Assembly: GCA_964399955.1 (NCBI GenBank)
Contig: CAYNST010000012.1
Span: 1-53,241 of the forward strand
Direction: 5' to 3'
DNA: 53,241 bases
Origin: CAYNST01 sp964399955
GTDB lineage: Bacteria > Pseudomonadota > Gammaproteobacteria > Pseudomonadales > Cellvibrionaceae
Below are positions 1-7,141 of this stretch, one piece after another. How positions within the stretch are numbered: position 1 is the first letter of the stretch; every line of letters begins with the position of its first letter. The notes under the pieces were generated by a model that saw only the letters and a program-made list of their open reading frames with translations, did no database searches and had not been told where the DNA came from. Made by a program: the position numbers and the translations under genes.

Positions 1-113
1 CTCCGCCCCTTCGGGGCCGCCTTACGGGCGTTCCATCCTGTTCCCGACACGATGGCGACCATTTCCTAACGCAGCCCTGCGCGAATCTGGGCGTGAGCTG
101 AATAGTCACGACG
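1..113. other. Non-coding left edge with small hairpins
   Basis: I see no gene here. A GCCCC/GGGGC hairpin with loop TTC lies at 5-17. The motif TGAGCTGAATAGTCAC at 94-109 is nearly the same as one at 51734-51749, also just past the 3' end of a minus-strand gene. A perfect inverted repeat, CGTCAAC-G-GTTGACG (112-126), covers the stop codon of the next gene. No T-run follows any of these on the minus strand, so I do not call a terminator. Confidence 0.5.
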
Positions 114-971
114 TCAACGGTTGACGCGGTAGGACTCGTAGAGCGCGGCGGCCAGTATGAGGCTGCCCCCGATCAACACCGGCATGCCTGGTTGCTCCTG
201 CAAGAGCAGCCAACCGAGAAGCACCGCCACCGGTGGCTGCAGGCAACTGATCAAACTGACCGATTTAGCGGACAACTGGCGCAGCCCAACCGCTATCAGG
301 GTGTGGCTGAGAGCTGTACTAACCAGGCCCAGCATCAGTAACAGCTGCCAGCCACCGGCGGACAAACCCGGTAGCGCCTGCCAGTTGCACAAAGGTGCCG
401 TAACCAGTGCCACCACGCATACCTGCAGTAACATGACGCTGTTGCTCTTTTCGCCGTGCAGGTAGCGGTGCTGGATGACGTTGCGCGCCCCGAAGGTGAG
501 GGCGGAGAGCAGGCCAAACAGGACCCCCGTTAGCGCTGCGCCATCTGCCCGCCAATCCGGCACCATCAGTGCAACACCCAGAAGCACAACGCTTGCCGCC
601 AGGCAGTCTCTCATTGCCGGTTTCCGCCGGTTGAATGCTGCCTCCATCAACACGGTGAACACGGGGTAGGCGTAGTGCGCCAAAATCCCAATGGCAACGG
701 TGGAGCTTTGCATGGCGTGAAAGAAAAATGTCCAGTGCAACGCCATGAGTACGCCCAGCACCGCAACCACCCGATAGTGACCTGGGTTGGCAAGCGCCAG
801 GCTCTGGCGGTTGAGCAGCGCAAATAGCACAAGGCCAAAGGCCGCAATGACGCAGCGCAAATGGGTAATGCTGAGCGCATCAAGATCAATGGACTTTGAA
901 ATGACACCATTGATGCTGGAAATAAGCGTTGCAGCGTAGAGTGCAGTGAGAGCAAACCTTAAACTGGGCAT
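114..971 (-). CDS. EamA/DMT-family membrane transporter
   Basis: This 285-residue protein has the layout of the drug/metabolite transporter superfamily (RhaT/EamA type): about ten hydrophobic segments in two similar halves, in the inner membrane. The N-terminal half contains an HWTFFFHAM-like stretch near residues 79-87 and a HYAYPVFTVLMEA segment near 99-111. The second half carries the family-like QPPVAVLLGWLLLQE stretch near 245-259. Such proteins export or import small metabolites, but the substrate cannot be read from the sequence. It is the last gene of a minus-strand series bfr, glk, this gene, with 115 bases between it and glk. No Shine-Dalgarno sequence precedes the ATG; the upstream strand is a pure pyrimidine tract instead. 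The family call is safe, the function is open. Confidence 0.85.
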   Translation of the reverse strand: MPSLRFALTALYAATLISSINGVISKSIDLDALSITHLRCVIAAFGLVLFALLNRQSLALANPGHYRVVAVLGVLMALHWTFFFHAMQSSTVAIGILAHYAYPVFTVLMEAAFNRRKPAMRDCLAASVVLLGVALMVPDWRADGAALTGVLFGLLSALTFGARNVIQHRYLHGEKSNSVMLLQVCVVALVTAPLCNWQALPGLSAGGWQLLLMLGLVSTALSHTLIAVGLRQLSAKSVSLISCLQPPVAVLLGWLLLQEQPGMPVLIGGSLILAAALYESYRVNR

Positions 972-981
972 GCGATACGCC

Positions 982-1003
982 GGGAGAGGAGAGGGGAGAG
1001 GGG
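982..1003. repeat. Homopurine mirror tract upstream of the EamA gene
   Basis: The plus strand has 22 consecutive purines, only G and A, starting GGGAGAGGAGAGGGG. The first 14 bases read the same in both directions (mirror symmetry), which is the arrangement that can form triplex (H-) DNA. On the coding (minus) strand it lies about 10 bases before the ATG of the EamA gene, where a Shine-Dalgarno sequence would be expected, and is all C and T. Confidence 0.6.
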
Positions 1004-1044
1004 TTGCTAAGCTGGCACGACAGCAAGCCCCGGCGTGCGGTGTA

Positions 1045-1084
1045 GGCTACTGCCCCGGCAGAGCCTGCGGCCGGGGCAGTAGCC
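1045..1084 (-). other. Perfect 14-bp hairpin just after glk
   Basis: GGCTACTGCCCCGG (1045-1058) and CCGGGGCAGTAGCC (1071-1084) are exact reverse complements around a 12-base loop that can pair further (CAG/CTG). It begins two bases past the glk stop codon. There is no T-run after it on the minus strand, so it is not a standard intrinsic terminator. It may protect the 3' end of the mRNA or be a REP-like element. Confidence 0.6.
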
Positions 1085-1086
1085 CG

Positions 1087-2055
1087 TCAGCCTTGCAGAT
1101 GTTGCTCAAGAACGGCAGCAGCACCCACGAAAGCCGTTTCTGGATGGGTGATAAGGTACGCGGGAATCGTTTTGACGTAGTGACTCATTACGCCTTTGTC
1201 GGCAAATCGCTCTGCAAACGAACTGGCTTGCAGAAACTCAACAAAGCGGGGCATTACGCCGCCGGCCATGAATACCCCGCCCTTGGCGCCATAGGTAAGG
1301 GCCAGGTTGCCGGCGAAGCTTCCGGCAAAGCTGCAGAAGGTGGACAGGGTTTCGGTGCAGAGTTCGTCTTCGCCGGCCAAGGCGGCCTTGGTGATGTCTG
1401 CGGGTTGCAGTGCACGTGCGGTTGCACTGCGGACGGCGCAGATAGCATGGTAAATGTTGACCAGGCCAGGGCCGGATATAAAGCGCTCGGCAGAGACATG
1501 CCCCCATTGCGCCATCGCCGCTTTGACAACCTCGGCCTCAAAGGGTGTGGCGGGCGCAATGTTGATATGGCCGCCTTCACTGGGGTTGGGCAGCCAGCGC
1601 CCATTATGATGAAGCAAACCCGCCACACCCAGCCCCGTGCCTGCGCCAAAGACGGCGCGGGTGGCCTGGTGATTGCTCTCACCGGTTTTGATGGTCACCA
1701 GGTGGTCCGCTGTGATTTGCCCGCATGCAGCGGCGACGGCGGCAAAGTCATTGATGGCGAGAAAATCGGTGACACCGAACTCCCTGGAAACACTGCTGCA
1801 GGAAAATTCCCAGCTAAGGTTGGTCATGCGCACCAGGTCACCGGTGACTGGGCCGGCAAGGGCAATACACATGGCGCTGGGCTGAAGATCGCCGGCAGAC
1901 GCCAAATAATGGCGCACAGCGTCGGATAGGCTGGCAAAGCCTTTGGCGTCCAGAATTCGGATGTGCTCAAAGGTGAATTGCTGATCTTTTTTGCCGGTTA
2001 CCAAGGCAAAGCGAGCGTTGGTGCCGCCTATGTCGGCCACTAAATAAGGATACAT
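1087..2055 (-). CDS. glk: Glucokinase
   Basis: Glucokinase phosphorylates glucose to glucose 6-phosphate with ATP in the cytoplasm, feeding glycolysis or the Entner-Doudoroff pathway. The 322-residue product matches the bacterial Glk family in length. It starts with the phosphate-binding signature VADIGGTNARFAL (residues 7-19), has FLAINDFAAVAAA near 98-110 with the expected catalytic aspartate, a GAGTGLGVAGLL adenosine/phosphate loop near 137-148, and a SEGGHIN glucose-binding stretch near 159-165. It lacks the zinc-binding cysteine motif of ROK-type kinases, so the Glk family is the better call. It lies between bfr and the EamA gene on the same strand, 189 bases after bfr, so joint transcription is possible but not shown. 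The ATG start agrees with the family N-terminus. Confidence 0.93.
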   Translation of the reverse strand: MYPYLVADIGGTNARFALVTGKKDQQFTFEHIRILDAKGFASLSDAVRHYLASAGDLQPSAMCIALAGPVTGDLVRMTNLSWEFSCSSVSREFGVTDFLAINDFAAVAAACGQITADHLVTIKTGESNHQATRAVFGAGTGLGVAGLLHHNGRWLPNPSEGGHINIAPATPFEAEVVKAAMAQWGHVSAERFISGPGLVNIYHAICAVRSATARALQPADITKAALAGEDELCTETLSTFCSFAGSFAGNLALTYGAKGGVFMAGGVMPRFVEFLQASSFAERFADKGVMSHYVKTIPAYLITHPETAFVGAAAVLEQHLQG

Positions 2056-2244
2056 TCGCCAATCTCGTCAGGTTGTAGGATGCGGAATCACCGTGGTTGT
2101 GCCGCCTTGCAGAGCCCGCGGGCTGCAGTGAACGGGCAGCGGCAAGGTTGGGCTTGCTCCCCCCGTTGAACGCTGCCCCACCGCTGCGCTCAGCCACTTG
2201 TATGAGGGCAGTGCAGCAGGAGGCAAACAGAAGGGGGGGCGGCT

Positions 2245-2715
2245 TTAGCTGCCCATCTTGGACTGCAGGTAATTGGGCAGGGTAACCTTGCCAATCAAGT
2301 CCAGTTGGGTTTCTATCCAGTCTACGTGCTCTTCTTCCGACGCCAGGATTTTCTCAAGCAACTCCCGCGAGACATAGTCCTGAACCGATTCACAATAGGC
2401 AATGGCTTCTCGGAGGTCGGGGATGGCCTTGAGCTCAATTTTCAGATCGCACTCGAAGATTTCCTGCACCGATTCGCCAATCAGCAGTTTACCCAGGTTT
2501 TGGTAGTTTGGCAGGCCGTCCAGAAACAAGATACGCTGGGTCAATTCATCCGCATGTTTCATCTCGTCAATGGATTCGTGATACTCGTGCTCGGCAAGTT
2601 CCTTGAAGCCCCAGTGCTGCAACATACGCGCGTGCAAGAAGTACTGGTTGATAGCAATTAGCTCGTTGTAAAGAATCTTGTTGAGATGTTCTATGACTTT
2701 TGCGTCGCCCTTCAT
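2245..2715 (-). CDS. bfr: Bacterioferritin (haem-binding iron store)
   Basis: Bacterioferritin assembles into a 24-subunit shell that oxidises Fe(II) and stores it as a ferric mineral in the cytoplasm. The 156-residue length is usual. All diiron ferroxidase ligands are visible: Glu18, Glu51, His54, Glu94, Glu127 and His130. Met52, the axial haem ligand between two subunits, is also present, so this is a haem-binding, ferroxidase-active type rather than a bare ferritin. The start is an ATG with AAGGGG seven bases upstream. Its partner bfd is upstream on the same strand, 161 bases away, matching the bfd-bfrB arrangement of Pseudomonas. Bfd is known there to reduce the core and release iron. Confidence 0.96.
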   Translation of the reverse strand: MKGDAKVIEHLNKILYNELIAINQYFLHARMLQHWGFKELAEHEYHESIDEMKHADELTQRILFLDGLPNYQNLGKLLIGESVQEIFECDLKIELKAIPDLREAIAYCESVQDYVSRELLEKILASEEEHVDWIETQLDLIGKVTLPNYLQSKMGS

Positions 2716-2876
2716 TGTCAGCCCCTTGGTCCTGAGTGACCGTCAAGTTTGAATCCAGGGCGCGCCGGTGTCAATCAAACCGGCCATGCCGAGCCCTCAT
2801 ACGGACAGGGCCGCGACCTGGTTTGGCCCGGTTGACAGGCTGCAGAGGTGCAGGCAGTGGTTGAGCAGGGAGCGGT

Positions 2877-3080
2877 TCAGGCGACGGCCGAGTAGAATTG
2901 CACCGCAGCGGCTTTTTCTTGTAATGTCTCGCGCACCAGGGCCCGGGTTTCACAGGCGCAGCGCCCGCACTGGGTCATCACGCCCAAGGCATTGCGAACG
3001 TCGCGTAAGCTTTCGGCGCCGTCTTGGACCAGTTGGCGTATCTGATGATCGGTAATACCTTTGCACAAACAGATAAACAT
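2877..3080 (-). CDS. bfd: Bacterioferritin-associated ferredoxin
   Basis: Bfd is a small [2Fe-2S] protein that docks on bacterioferritin and passes electrons through its haems so stored iron can leave. This 67-residue product has the four cluster cysteines in the Bfd pattern: Cys4 and Cys6 near the N-terminus and Cys38 and Cys41 in TQCGRC. I use the ATG at 3080, giving the family N-terminus MFICLCKG; the frame runs upstream to a TTG at 3122, but the extra 14 residues do not fit the family. The gene sits directly upstream of bfr. A Fur-box-like sequence at 3132-3152 is consistent with the known iron repression of bfd. Confidence 0.94.
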   Translation of the reverse strand: MFICLCKGITDHQIRQLVQDGAESLRDVRNALGVMTQCGRCACETRALVRETLQEKAAAVQFYSAVA

Positions 3081-3122
3081 AAGCGGGGTCGCAATTTGTT
3101 GATTGGCTGTTTTATGTACCAA

Positions 3123-3446
3123 ATTTAATAGGAATGATAATGGTTGTCAATTGTATTGCGGGGTTTTTTGTTGAAGAATGTGAGGAGCCGCAGATTCTAC
3201 TGTCCATGCCGATCGCGGCGGGCTATAGGTGCCATATAGAAAATCAATCACCTGCGCATGCCTATCCTGTGTATCATTGCTTGACTCAATTGATGTCAGC
3301 TTTTTGATTAAACAATATGCAGTGCAGATACCCTTTTAGCGGTATCCGCCGTAGCTGCAGCGAAGGCTTGGCGGGCTTCAGTCCGCCGGGTCATCCTGGA
3401 GGTTCAGTCCTCTTTCAATATCAACACGAAACTTGGGAGTTAAGAA
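3123..3446 (+). promoter_or_regulatory. bfd/peroxiredoxin divergent intergenic region with structured leader
   Basis: This 324-base gap separates divergent bfd and the peroxiredoxin gene and must hold both promoters. Near the peroxiredoxin side are three hairpins in a row: GATACC/GGTATC (3327-3332 with 3341-3346, extendable by GCAG/CTGC), GGCGG/CCGCC (3370-3374 with 3383-3387) and GAGG/CCTC (3399-3402 with 3409-3412). The last two present the same TTCAGT in the loop. A GGGAG ribosome site at 3435-3439 follows. No convincing -35/-10 pair or OxyR site was found by eye. Confidence 0.45.
3132..3152. promoter_or_regulatory. Candidate Fur box in front of bfd
   Basis: GAATGATAATGGTTGTCAATT resembles the Fur consensus GATAATGATAATCATTATC, with a clear GATAAT half and an imperfect TCAATT half. 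It lies 50-70 bases upstream of the bfd start, within the likely promoter. Fur control of bfd is established in related bacteria. The match here is by eye and only moderate. Confidence 0.5.
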
Positions 3447-4049
3447 ATGGGCGTATTAGTTGGTAAACCCGCACCAGACTTCACCGCACCTGCTGTGCTT
3501 GGCAATGGCGAAATCGTTGACAGCTATAGCTTTTCCGAAGCCACCAAGGGTAAGAAGGCCGTCGTGTTTTTCTACCCTCTCGACTTCACCTTCGTTTGTC
3601 CGTCAGAGCTGCTGGCATTCAACAGCCGCTACGATGAGTTCAAGAAGCGTGGCTGCGAAGTGATCGGTGTATCCATTGATTCACACTTCAGCCACAACGC
3701 CTGGCGCAATACCCCGGTCAATGAAGGCGGTATCGGGCCGGTCAAGTATGCCTTGGTGGCTGATATGAATCATCAGATCTGCAAGGCCTACGATGTTGAA
3801 TCAGCCGGTGGAATGGCGTTCCGCGGGTCTTTCCTGATAGACGAAGACGGCCTGGTGCGCCATCAGGTGGTCAACGATCTGCCGCTCGGTCGCAACATCG
3901 ACGAGATGCTGCGTATGGTTGATGCCCTGGCGTTCCACCAGGAGCACGGCGAGGTTTGTCCGGCAGGATGGCAGGAAGGGGACAAAGGAATGAATGCATC
4001 GCCAGAGGGTGTGGCCGCTTACTTGAGCGAGCACGGCGAGAAGCTCTAA
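3447..4049 (+). CDS. Typical 2-Cys peroxiredoxin (AhpC/Prx1 type)
   Basis: This enzyme reduces hydrogen peroxide and organic hydroperoxides in the cytoplasm through a reactive cysteine. The 200-residue length fits typical 2-Cys peroxiredoxins. The peroxidatic Cys51 lies in the motif FTFVCPSE and the resolving Cys171 in EVCPAGW, so the intersubunit disulfide cycle should work. A GGIG stretch (94-97) is present, a motif linked in this family to sensitivity to over-oxidation. The start ATG has GGGAG seven bases upstream. The gene sits between bfd and rnt, as in Pseudomonas (the PA3529 position), which links peroxide defence with iron storage. It ends in a strong terminator shared with rnt. Confidence 0.94.
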   Translation: MGVLVGKPAPDFTAPAVLGNGEIVDSYSFSEATKGKKAVVFFYPLDFTFVCPSELLAFNSRYDEFKKRGCEVIGVSIDSHFSHNAWRNTPVNEGGIGPVKYALVADMNHQICKAYDVESAGGMAFRGSFLIDEDGLVRHQVVNDLPLGRNIDEMLRMVDALAFHQEHGEVCPAGWQEGDKGMNASPEGVAAYLSEHGEKL

Positions 4050-4068
4050 CAGGGTTTGTTCGTCCAAC

Positions 4069-4098
4069 AAAAAAGCCGGGCTTAGCCCGGCTTTTTTG
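4069..4098. terminator. Bidirectional intrinsic terminator, peroxiredoxin/rnt
   Basis: AAAAGCCGGGC (4071-4081), loop TTA, GCCCGGCTTTT (4085-4095), with A-run before and T-run after. It works on both strands and lies between two convergent genes, ending two bases before the rnt stop codon. Confidence 0.9.
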
Positions 4099-4099
4099 T

Positions 4100-4765
4100 T
4101 TATGGCAGCAGTGAGTCCGGCAGCTGATCGTGGAGTGGCCAGCCGCCCAGCGCCTGCCAGCGGTTGACGATGGCGCAAAACAACTCTGCCGTTTTCAGTG
4201 CGTCGTATTCCGCCGAATGAGCGCTTTTGTTGGAGAACTCGATCTGGGCAATTTGGCAGGCCCGGGCCAGCACCGTGTGGCCGAAGGCAAGGCCTGCGAG
4301 AGTCGCGGTATCAAAACAGGAGAAGGGGTGAAAGGGGTTGCGCTTGATCTTGCAGCGCGAGACCGCCGCGTTGACAAAACCCAGATCAAAATGCGCGTTG
4401 TGGCCTACCATGACCGCACGAGTGCAATCGTAATCCTTGATCTTCCGCCGCACGCTGTTGAACAGCTCTGCCAGAGCGTAGTCTTCAGGTACCGCTTGGC
4501 GATCATCACGCTCCAGATCTATGCCGGTGAAGTCGAGGGCAGCCTGCTCGATGTTGGCGCCGTCAAAGGGCTCCAGGTTGAAGGAGTGTACAGCGTCGAT
4601 CATCAGGGTCCCGTCGCCGTCCATGTCCAGCGTCACCGCCGAAATCTCCAGAAGGGCGTCGGTGCGTGCGTTGAAGCCGCCGGTTTCCACATCGATGACC
4701 ACCGGCATGAAGCCCCTGAAGCGGTTGGAAAACAAAGACGCGCACTTGTCGTTGATTATGGTCAC
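4100..4765 (-). CDS. rnt: Ribonuclease T
   Basis: RNase T is a DEDDh-family 3'-5' exoribonuclease that trims the 3' ends of tRNAs and other stable RNAs and acts on single-stranded DNA ends. The four acidic residues and the general base are visible: Asp25 and Glu27 in VIDVETGG, Asp127 in GHNAHFDL, and His183 and Asp188 in HSAEYD. The 221-residue length is usual. The start is a GTG at 4765 that overlaps the pyrC stop codon by four bases (GTGA), so the two genes are translationally coupled. An internal Met20 is too close to the catalytic motif and would drop the conserved NRFRGF stretch. Order pyrC-rnt is the same as in Pseudomonas. Confidence 0.95.
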   Translation of the reverse strand: MTIINDKCASLFSNRFRGFMPVVIDVETGGFNARTDALLEISAVTLDMDGDGTLMIDAVHSFNLEPFDGANIEQAALDFTGIDLERDDRQAVPEDYALAELFNSVRRKIKDYDCTRAVMVGHNAHFDLGFVNAAVSRCKIKRNPFHPFSCFDTATLAGLAFGHTVLARACQIAQIEFSNKSAHSAEYDALKTAELFCAIVNRWQALGGWPLHDQLPDSLLP

Positions 4766-5823
4766 AGTTGTCCTTCAGGAAGCGGTTGAAGCAAATGCAG
4801 GCGCCAGGGGATGGTCTCGCCTGCGCGCAGAGGAATCAGCGCGGTGCCTGCCATTTCCAGCTGTTCGGGAGCCCGCCAGGCCTGTTTATGCAGCGTTACG
4901 GTTTGGGTATTGCGAGGCAGGCGGTAAAAATCAGCACCAAAATGGCTGGCAAAGCCTTCCAGGCGCTGCAGGGCGCCGGCCTGCTCAAAGGCTTCGGCGT
5001 ACAACTCGATAGCGGCGTAGGCGGTGTAAGCGCCGGCGCAGCCGCAGGCGGTTTCTTTTTTGTGCTGGGCGTGGGGCGCCGAATCCGTGCCCAGAAAGAA
5101 CTTGTTGTTGCCGCTGGTCGCGGCTTCGATAAGCGCAGCCTGGTGCGACCGCCGCTTTAGGATGGGCAGGCAATAGTAATGTGGCCGAATGCCGCCCGCG
5201 AGCAGGTGATTGCGGTTGTAGAGCAGGTGGTGCGCTGTGATGGTGGCCGCAACATTGGGACCCGCCCGGGTCACAAAGTCGACTGCGGCACGGGTCGTGA
5301 TGTGCTCTAGCACCACTCTCAGCTGGGGGTGACGCTCAGTCAGGGGGGCCAGAATGGTGTCAATGAACACGGCTTCCCGGTCGAAGATGTCGACATGGTC
5401 GTGGGTCACCTCGCCGTGCACCAGCAATACCAAACCGACGTCGGCCATGGCCTCCAACGCTTTGTCGATACGGGCAACGTCGGTCACACCGGAGGCTGAG
5501 TTGGTGGTTGCGCCTGCCGGGTAGAGCTTGGCGCCTACAACGCCTGCGGCCTTCGCGGCGCGGATCTGCTCGGGGCTGGTGTTGTCAGTCAAATACAGCA
5601 CCATCAGCGGTTCAAACGCCAGTCCGCTGGGGACGGCCGCCAGAATACGGGATTTATACTCCAGCAAGGCTTCCGCAGTGGTTGCCGGTGGCACCAGATT
5701 GGGCATGACGATGGCGCGGCGAAACTGTCGGGCTGCGTCGGCAACGGTGCGGATAAGGCTGGCGCCATCGCGCAGGTGGATGTGCCAATCGTCAGGGGCA
5801 GAAATGGTCAACTGTTCGGACAT
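4762..5823 (-). CDS. pyrC: Dihydroorotase (class II)
   Basis: Dihydroorotase closes carbamoyl aspartate to dihydroorotate in pyrimidine synthesis. The 353-residue protein has the PyrC zinc set: His14 and His16 in WHIHLRD, the lysine to be carboxylated Lys99 in GAKLYPAG, His136, His174 and catalytic Asp247 in FLGTDSAPH. The motif TTNSASGVTD also fits class II enzymes. I place the start at the ATG at 5823; a TTG two codons upstream is open but less likely. It runs into rnt with a four-base overlap and is divergent from motY, with 117 bases between the two starts. Confidence 0.95.
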   Translation of the reverse strand: MSEQLTISAPDDWHIHLRDGASLIRTVADAARQFRRAIVMPNLVPPATTAEALLEYKSRILAAVPSGLAFEPLMVLYLTDNTSPEQIRAAKAAGVVGAKLYPAGATTNSASGVTDVARIDKALEAMADVGLVLLVHGEVTHDHVDIFDREAVFIDTILAPLTERHPQLRVVLEHITTRAAVDFVTRAGPNVAATITAHHLLYNRNHLLAGGIRPHYYCLPILKRRSHQAALIEAATSGNNKFFLGTDSAPHAQHKKETACGCAGAYTAYAAIELYAEAFEQAGALQRLEGFASHFGADFYRLPRNTQTVTLHKQAWRAPEQLEMAGTALIPLRAGETIPWRLHLLQPLPEGQL

Positions 5824-5940
5824 GGTCAATAGCAGGCTTCAAAGTGGTTTCAAGCTGCATGCTACCGAAAACCGTCGCTAAAGCACAGGCACAACCAGCC
5901 GATATGCTGTTTTACCAACTCGCAATTGTTAGAAGGGCGG

Positions 5941-6813
5941 ATGAAACGGCTTATCTGGGCGGCGATCTTAATATCCGGCGCAAGCCTGGCCTCTACCTAT
6001 ACCGGTGTGATCAACGACACTGGCTGGCAGGTTGAAGAGTCGGTGTTCGCCTGTCGATTGTCGCATCGGGCGGAAACCTACGGCGCGGGGGTGTTTGAAA
6101 CCCGCGCCGGCGAGTCGTCCCGCTTTCATCTGGTATCCGATCAAAATCGGTTTGCTGCGGGCCAGGCACAGGTGCTGGCCCGCAGCCCGGCTTGGATGGA
6201 GCGGCCCGAGACCCAGCTACTGGGTCAGCCGAACCTGGGCGCGGGCCCTAAGGGCATCAACCTCGACAACCTCTACGCCGAGGCCATGCTTCTGCAGTTG
6301 TACCACGGCAGGGATGTGCTGGTGAGCCAGAGGAGTGAGCCCTCACGGATCGAAGCCGGGGAGCTTGCTTTGCCTGTCATCGGCTTCCGCCCCGCCTACA
6401 GGATCTATCGGCAATGCCTGGCCAATCTGTTGCCGGTCAATTTCGACCAGGTCAAACGCACTGCGGTCTACTTTGGTTCCAACCTGTTTGACGACTTGCC
6501 GGTGAGTGAACGAGAAAAACTGGATGCGGTCGCGCTTTACGCCGTCGCCGACAGCAGTGTGAAAGAAGTGTATATCGATGGGCATACCGACAGTGTGGAT
6601 AGCATGCAGTACAATTTGGAACTCTCCGAGAGGCGCGCTGAAGAGGTCAAGCGTTACCTGCTGAGCAAAGGAGTGCCAGAGCAATCCATTATCAGTCGCT
6701 GGCACGGCCAGCGCTACCCGATTGCCGATAACACCCATGCCGATGGGCGGGCAAGTAACCGGCGGGTTACGGTGCGCCTGGAGCGTGTCGACCTAAAAAC
6801 ACTGCAGCGCTGA
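5941..6813 (+). CDS. motY: Sodium-type flagellar protein MotY (OmpA-like)
   Basis: MotY forms the T-ring at the base of the flagellum and helps hold stator units. The 290-residue protein has a signal peptide (MKRLIWAAILISGASLAST), an N-terminal beta domain with the family-like GWQVEESVFACRLSH stretch near residues 25-39, and a C-terminal OmpA-type peptidoglycan-binding domain with DGHTDSVDS and LSERRAEEVKRYL near 212-243. It lies between pyrC and argG, exactly the position of motY in Pseudomonas, which makes MotY a better call than a generic OmpA protein. The start is the ATG with AGAAGG upstream; an in-frame TTG five codons earlier lacks support. No other flagellar gene is in the window. Confidence 0.88.
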   Translation: MKRLIWAAILISGASLASTYTGVINDTGWQVEESVFACRLSHRAETYGAGVFETRAGESSRFHLVSDQNRFAAGQAQVLARSPAWMERPETQLLGQPNLGAGPKGINLDNLYAEAMLLQLYHGRDVLVSQRSEPSRIEAGELALPVIGFRPAYRIYRQCLANLLPVNFDQVKRTAVYFGSNLFDDLPVSEREKLDAVALYAVADSSVKEVYIDGHTDSVDSMQYNLELSERRAEEVKRYLLSKGVPEQSIISRWHGQRYPIADNTHADGRASNRRVTVRLERVDLKTLQR

Positions 6814-7141
6814 TCCTCCGGCGCGTTGAATGTGGCCGGGCAGTGGGCGCAGCCGGTCAGCAGCACTCGTATTTACCTTGCAAGGACGCACTCTGCAAAC
6901 CGTCAGCCCCCACGCTTTTCTAACCTACGCAACAACATCCCTCACGCAATTCTGCTGCGGCTCGGTTGGCCGCCGGTGACGCTCACCGGGGGTTGAACTT
7001 GACCTGGATCAAGCGGCGGCGTTTTTACGGCAAAGCCGGCCCAATTTCCGGCGTTTAACTGTTAATCTGCTGCCGTTGACGCTACAATGCCGCCGCCGGA
7101 AATTCCGGAATTCTTCTTGCTACTTACCTGTTGGAGTGCTC
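6814..7141 (+). promoter_or_regulatory. motY-argG intergenic region (argG promoter region)
   Basis: This 328-base gap holds no gene I can support. It contains an Anr/FNR-like site (6999-7012), a good -10 hexamer TACAAT at 7083-7088 with only a weak -35 upstream, and just past it a perfect inverted repeat CCGGAA-A-TTCCGG (7096-7108) inside the expected 5' leader. No clear ArgR box was seen. Confidence 0.4.
6999..7012 (+). promoter_or_regulatory. Anr/FNR-like box upstream of argG
   Basis: TTGACCTGGATCAA matches the consensus TTGAT-N4-ATCAA at nine of ten defined positions. It lies about 135 bases before the argG start and about 77 bases before the candidate -10, too far for a classical -41.5 activator position relative to that -10. 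Confidence 0.45.

Noticed and set aside
946..1929. 327-codon open frame on the plus strand opposite glucokinase
   Set aside because: It is a shadow of glk in G+C-rich DNA; the product has no family features and no ribosome site.
3210..3290. ATAG/CTAT repeats before the peroxiredoxin gene as an OxyR site
   Set aside because: The ATAG-N7-ATAG spacing is direct, not the alternating ATAG/CTAT arrangement of OxyR, and the later CTAT is out of register.
4130..4789. 219-codon open frame opposite rnt
   Set aside because: RNase T with all catalytic residues occupies the other strand.
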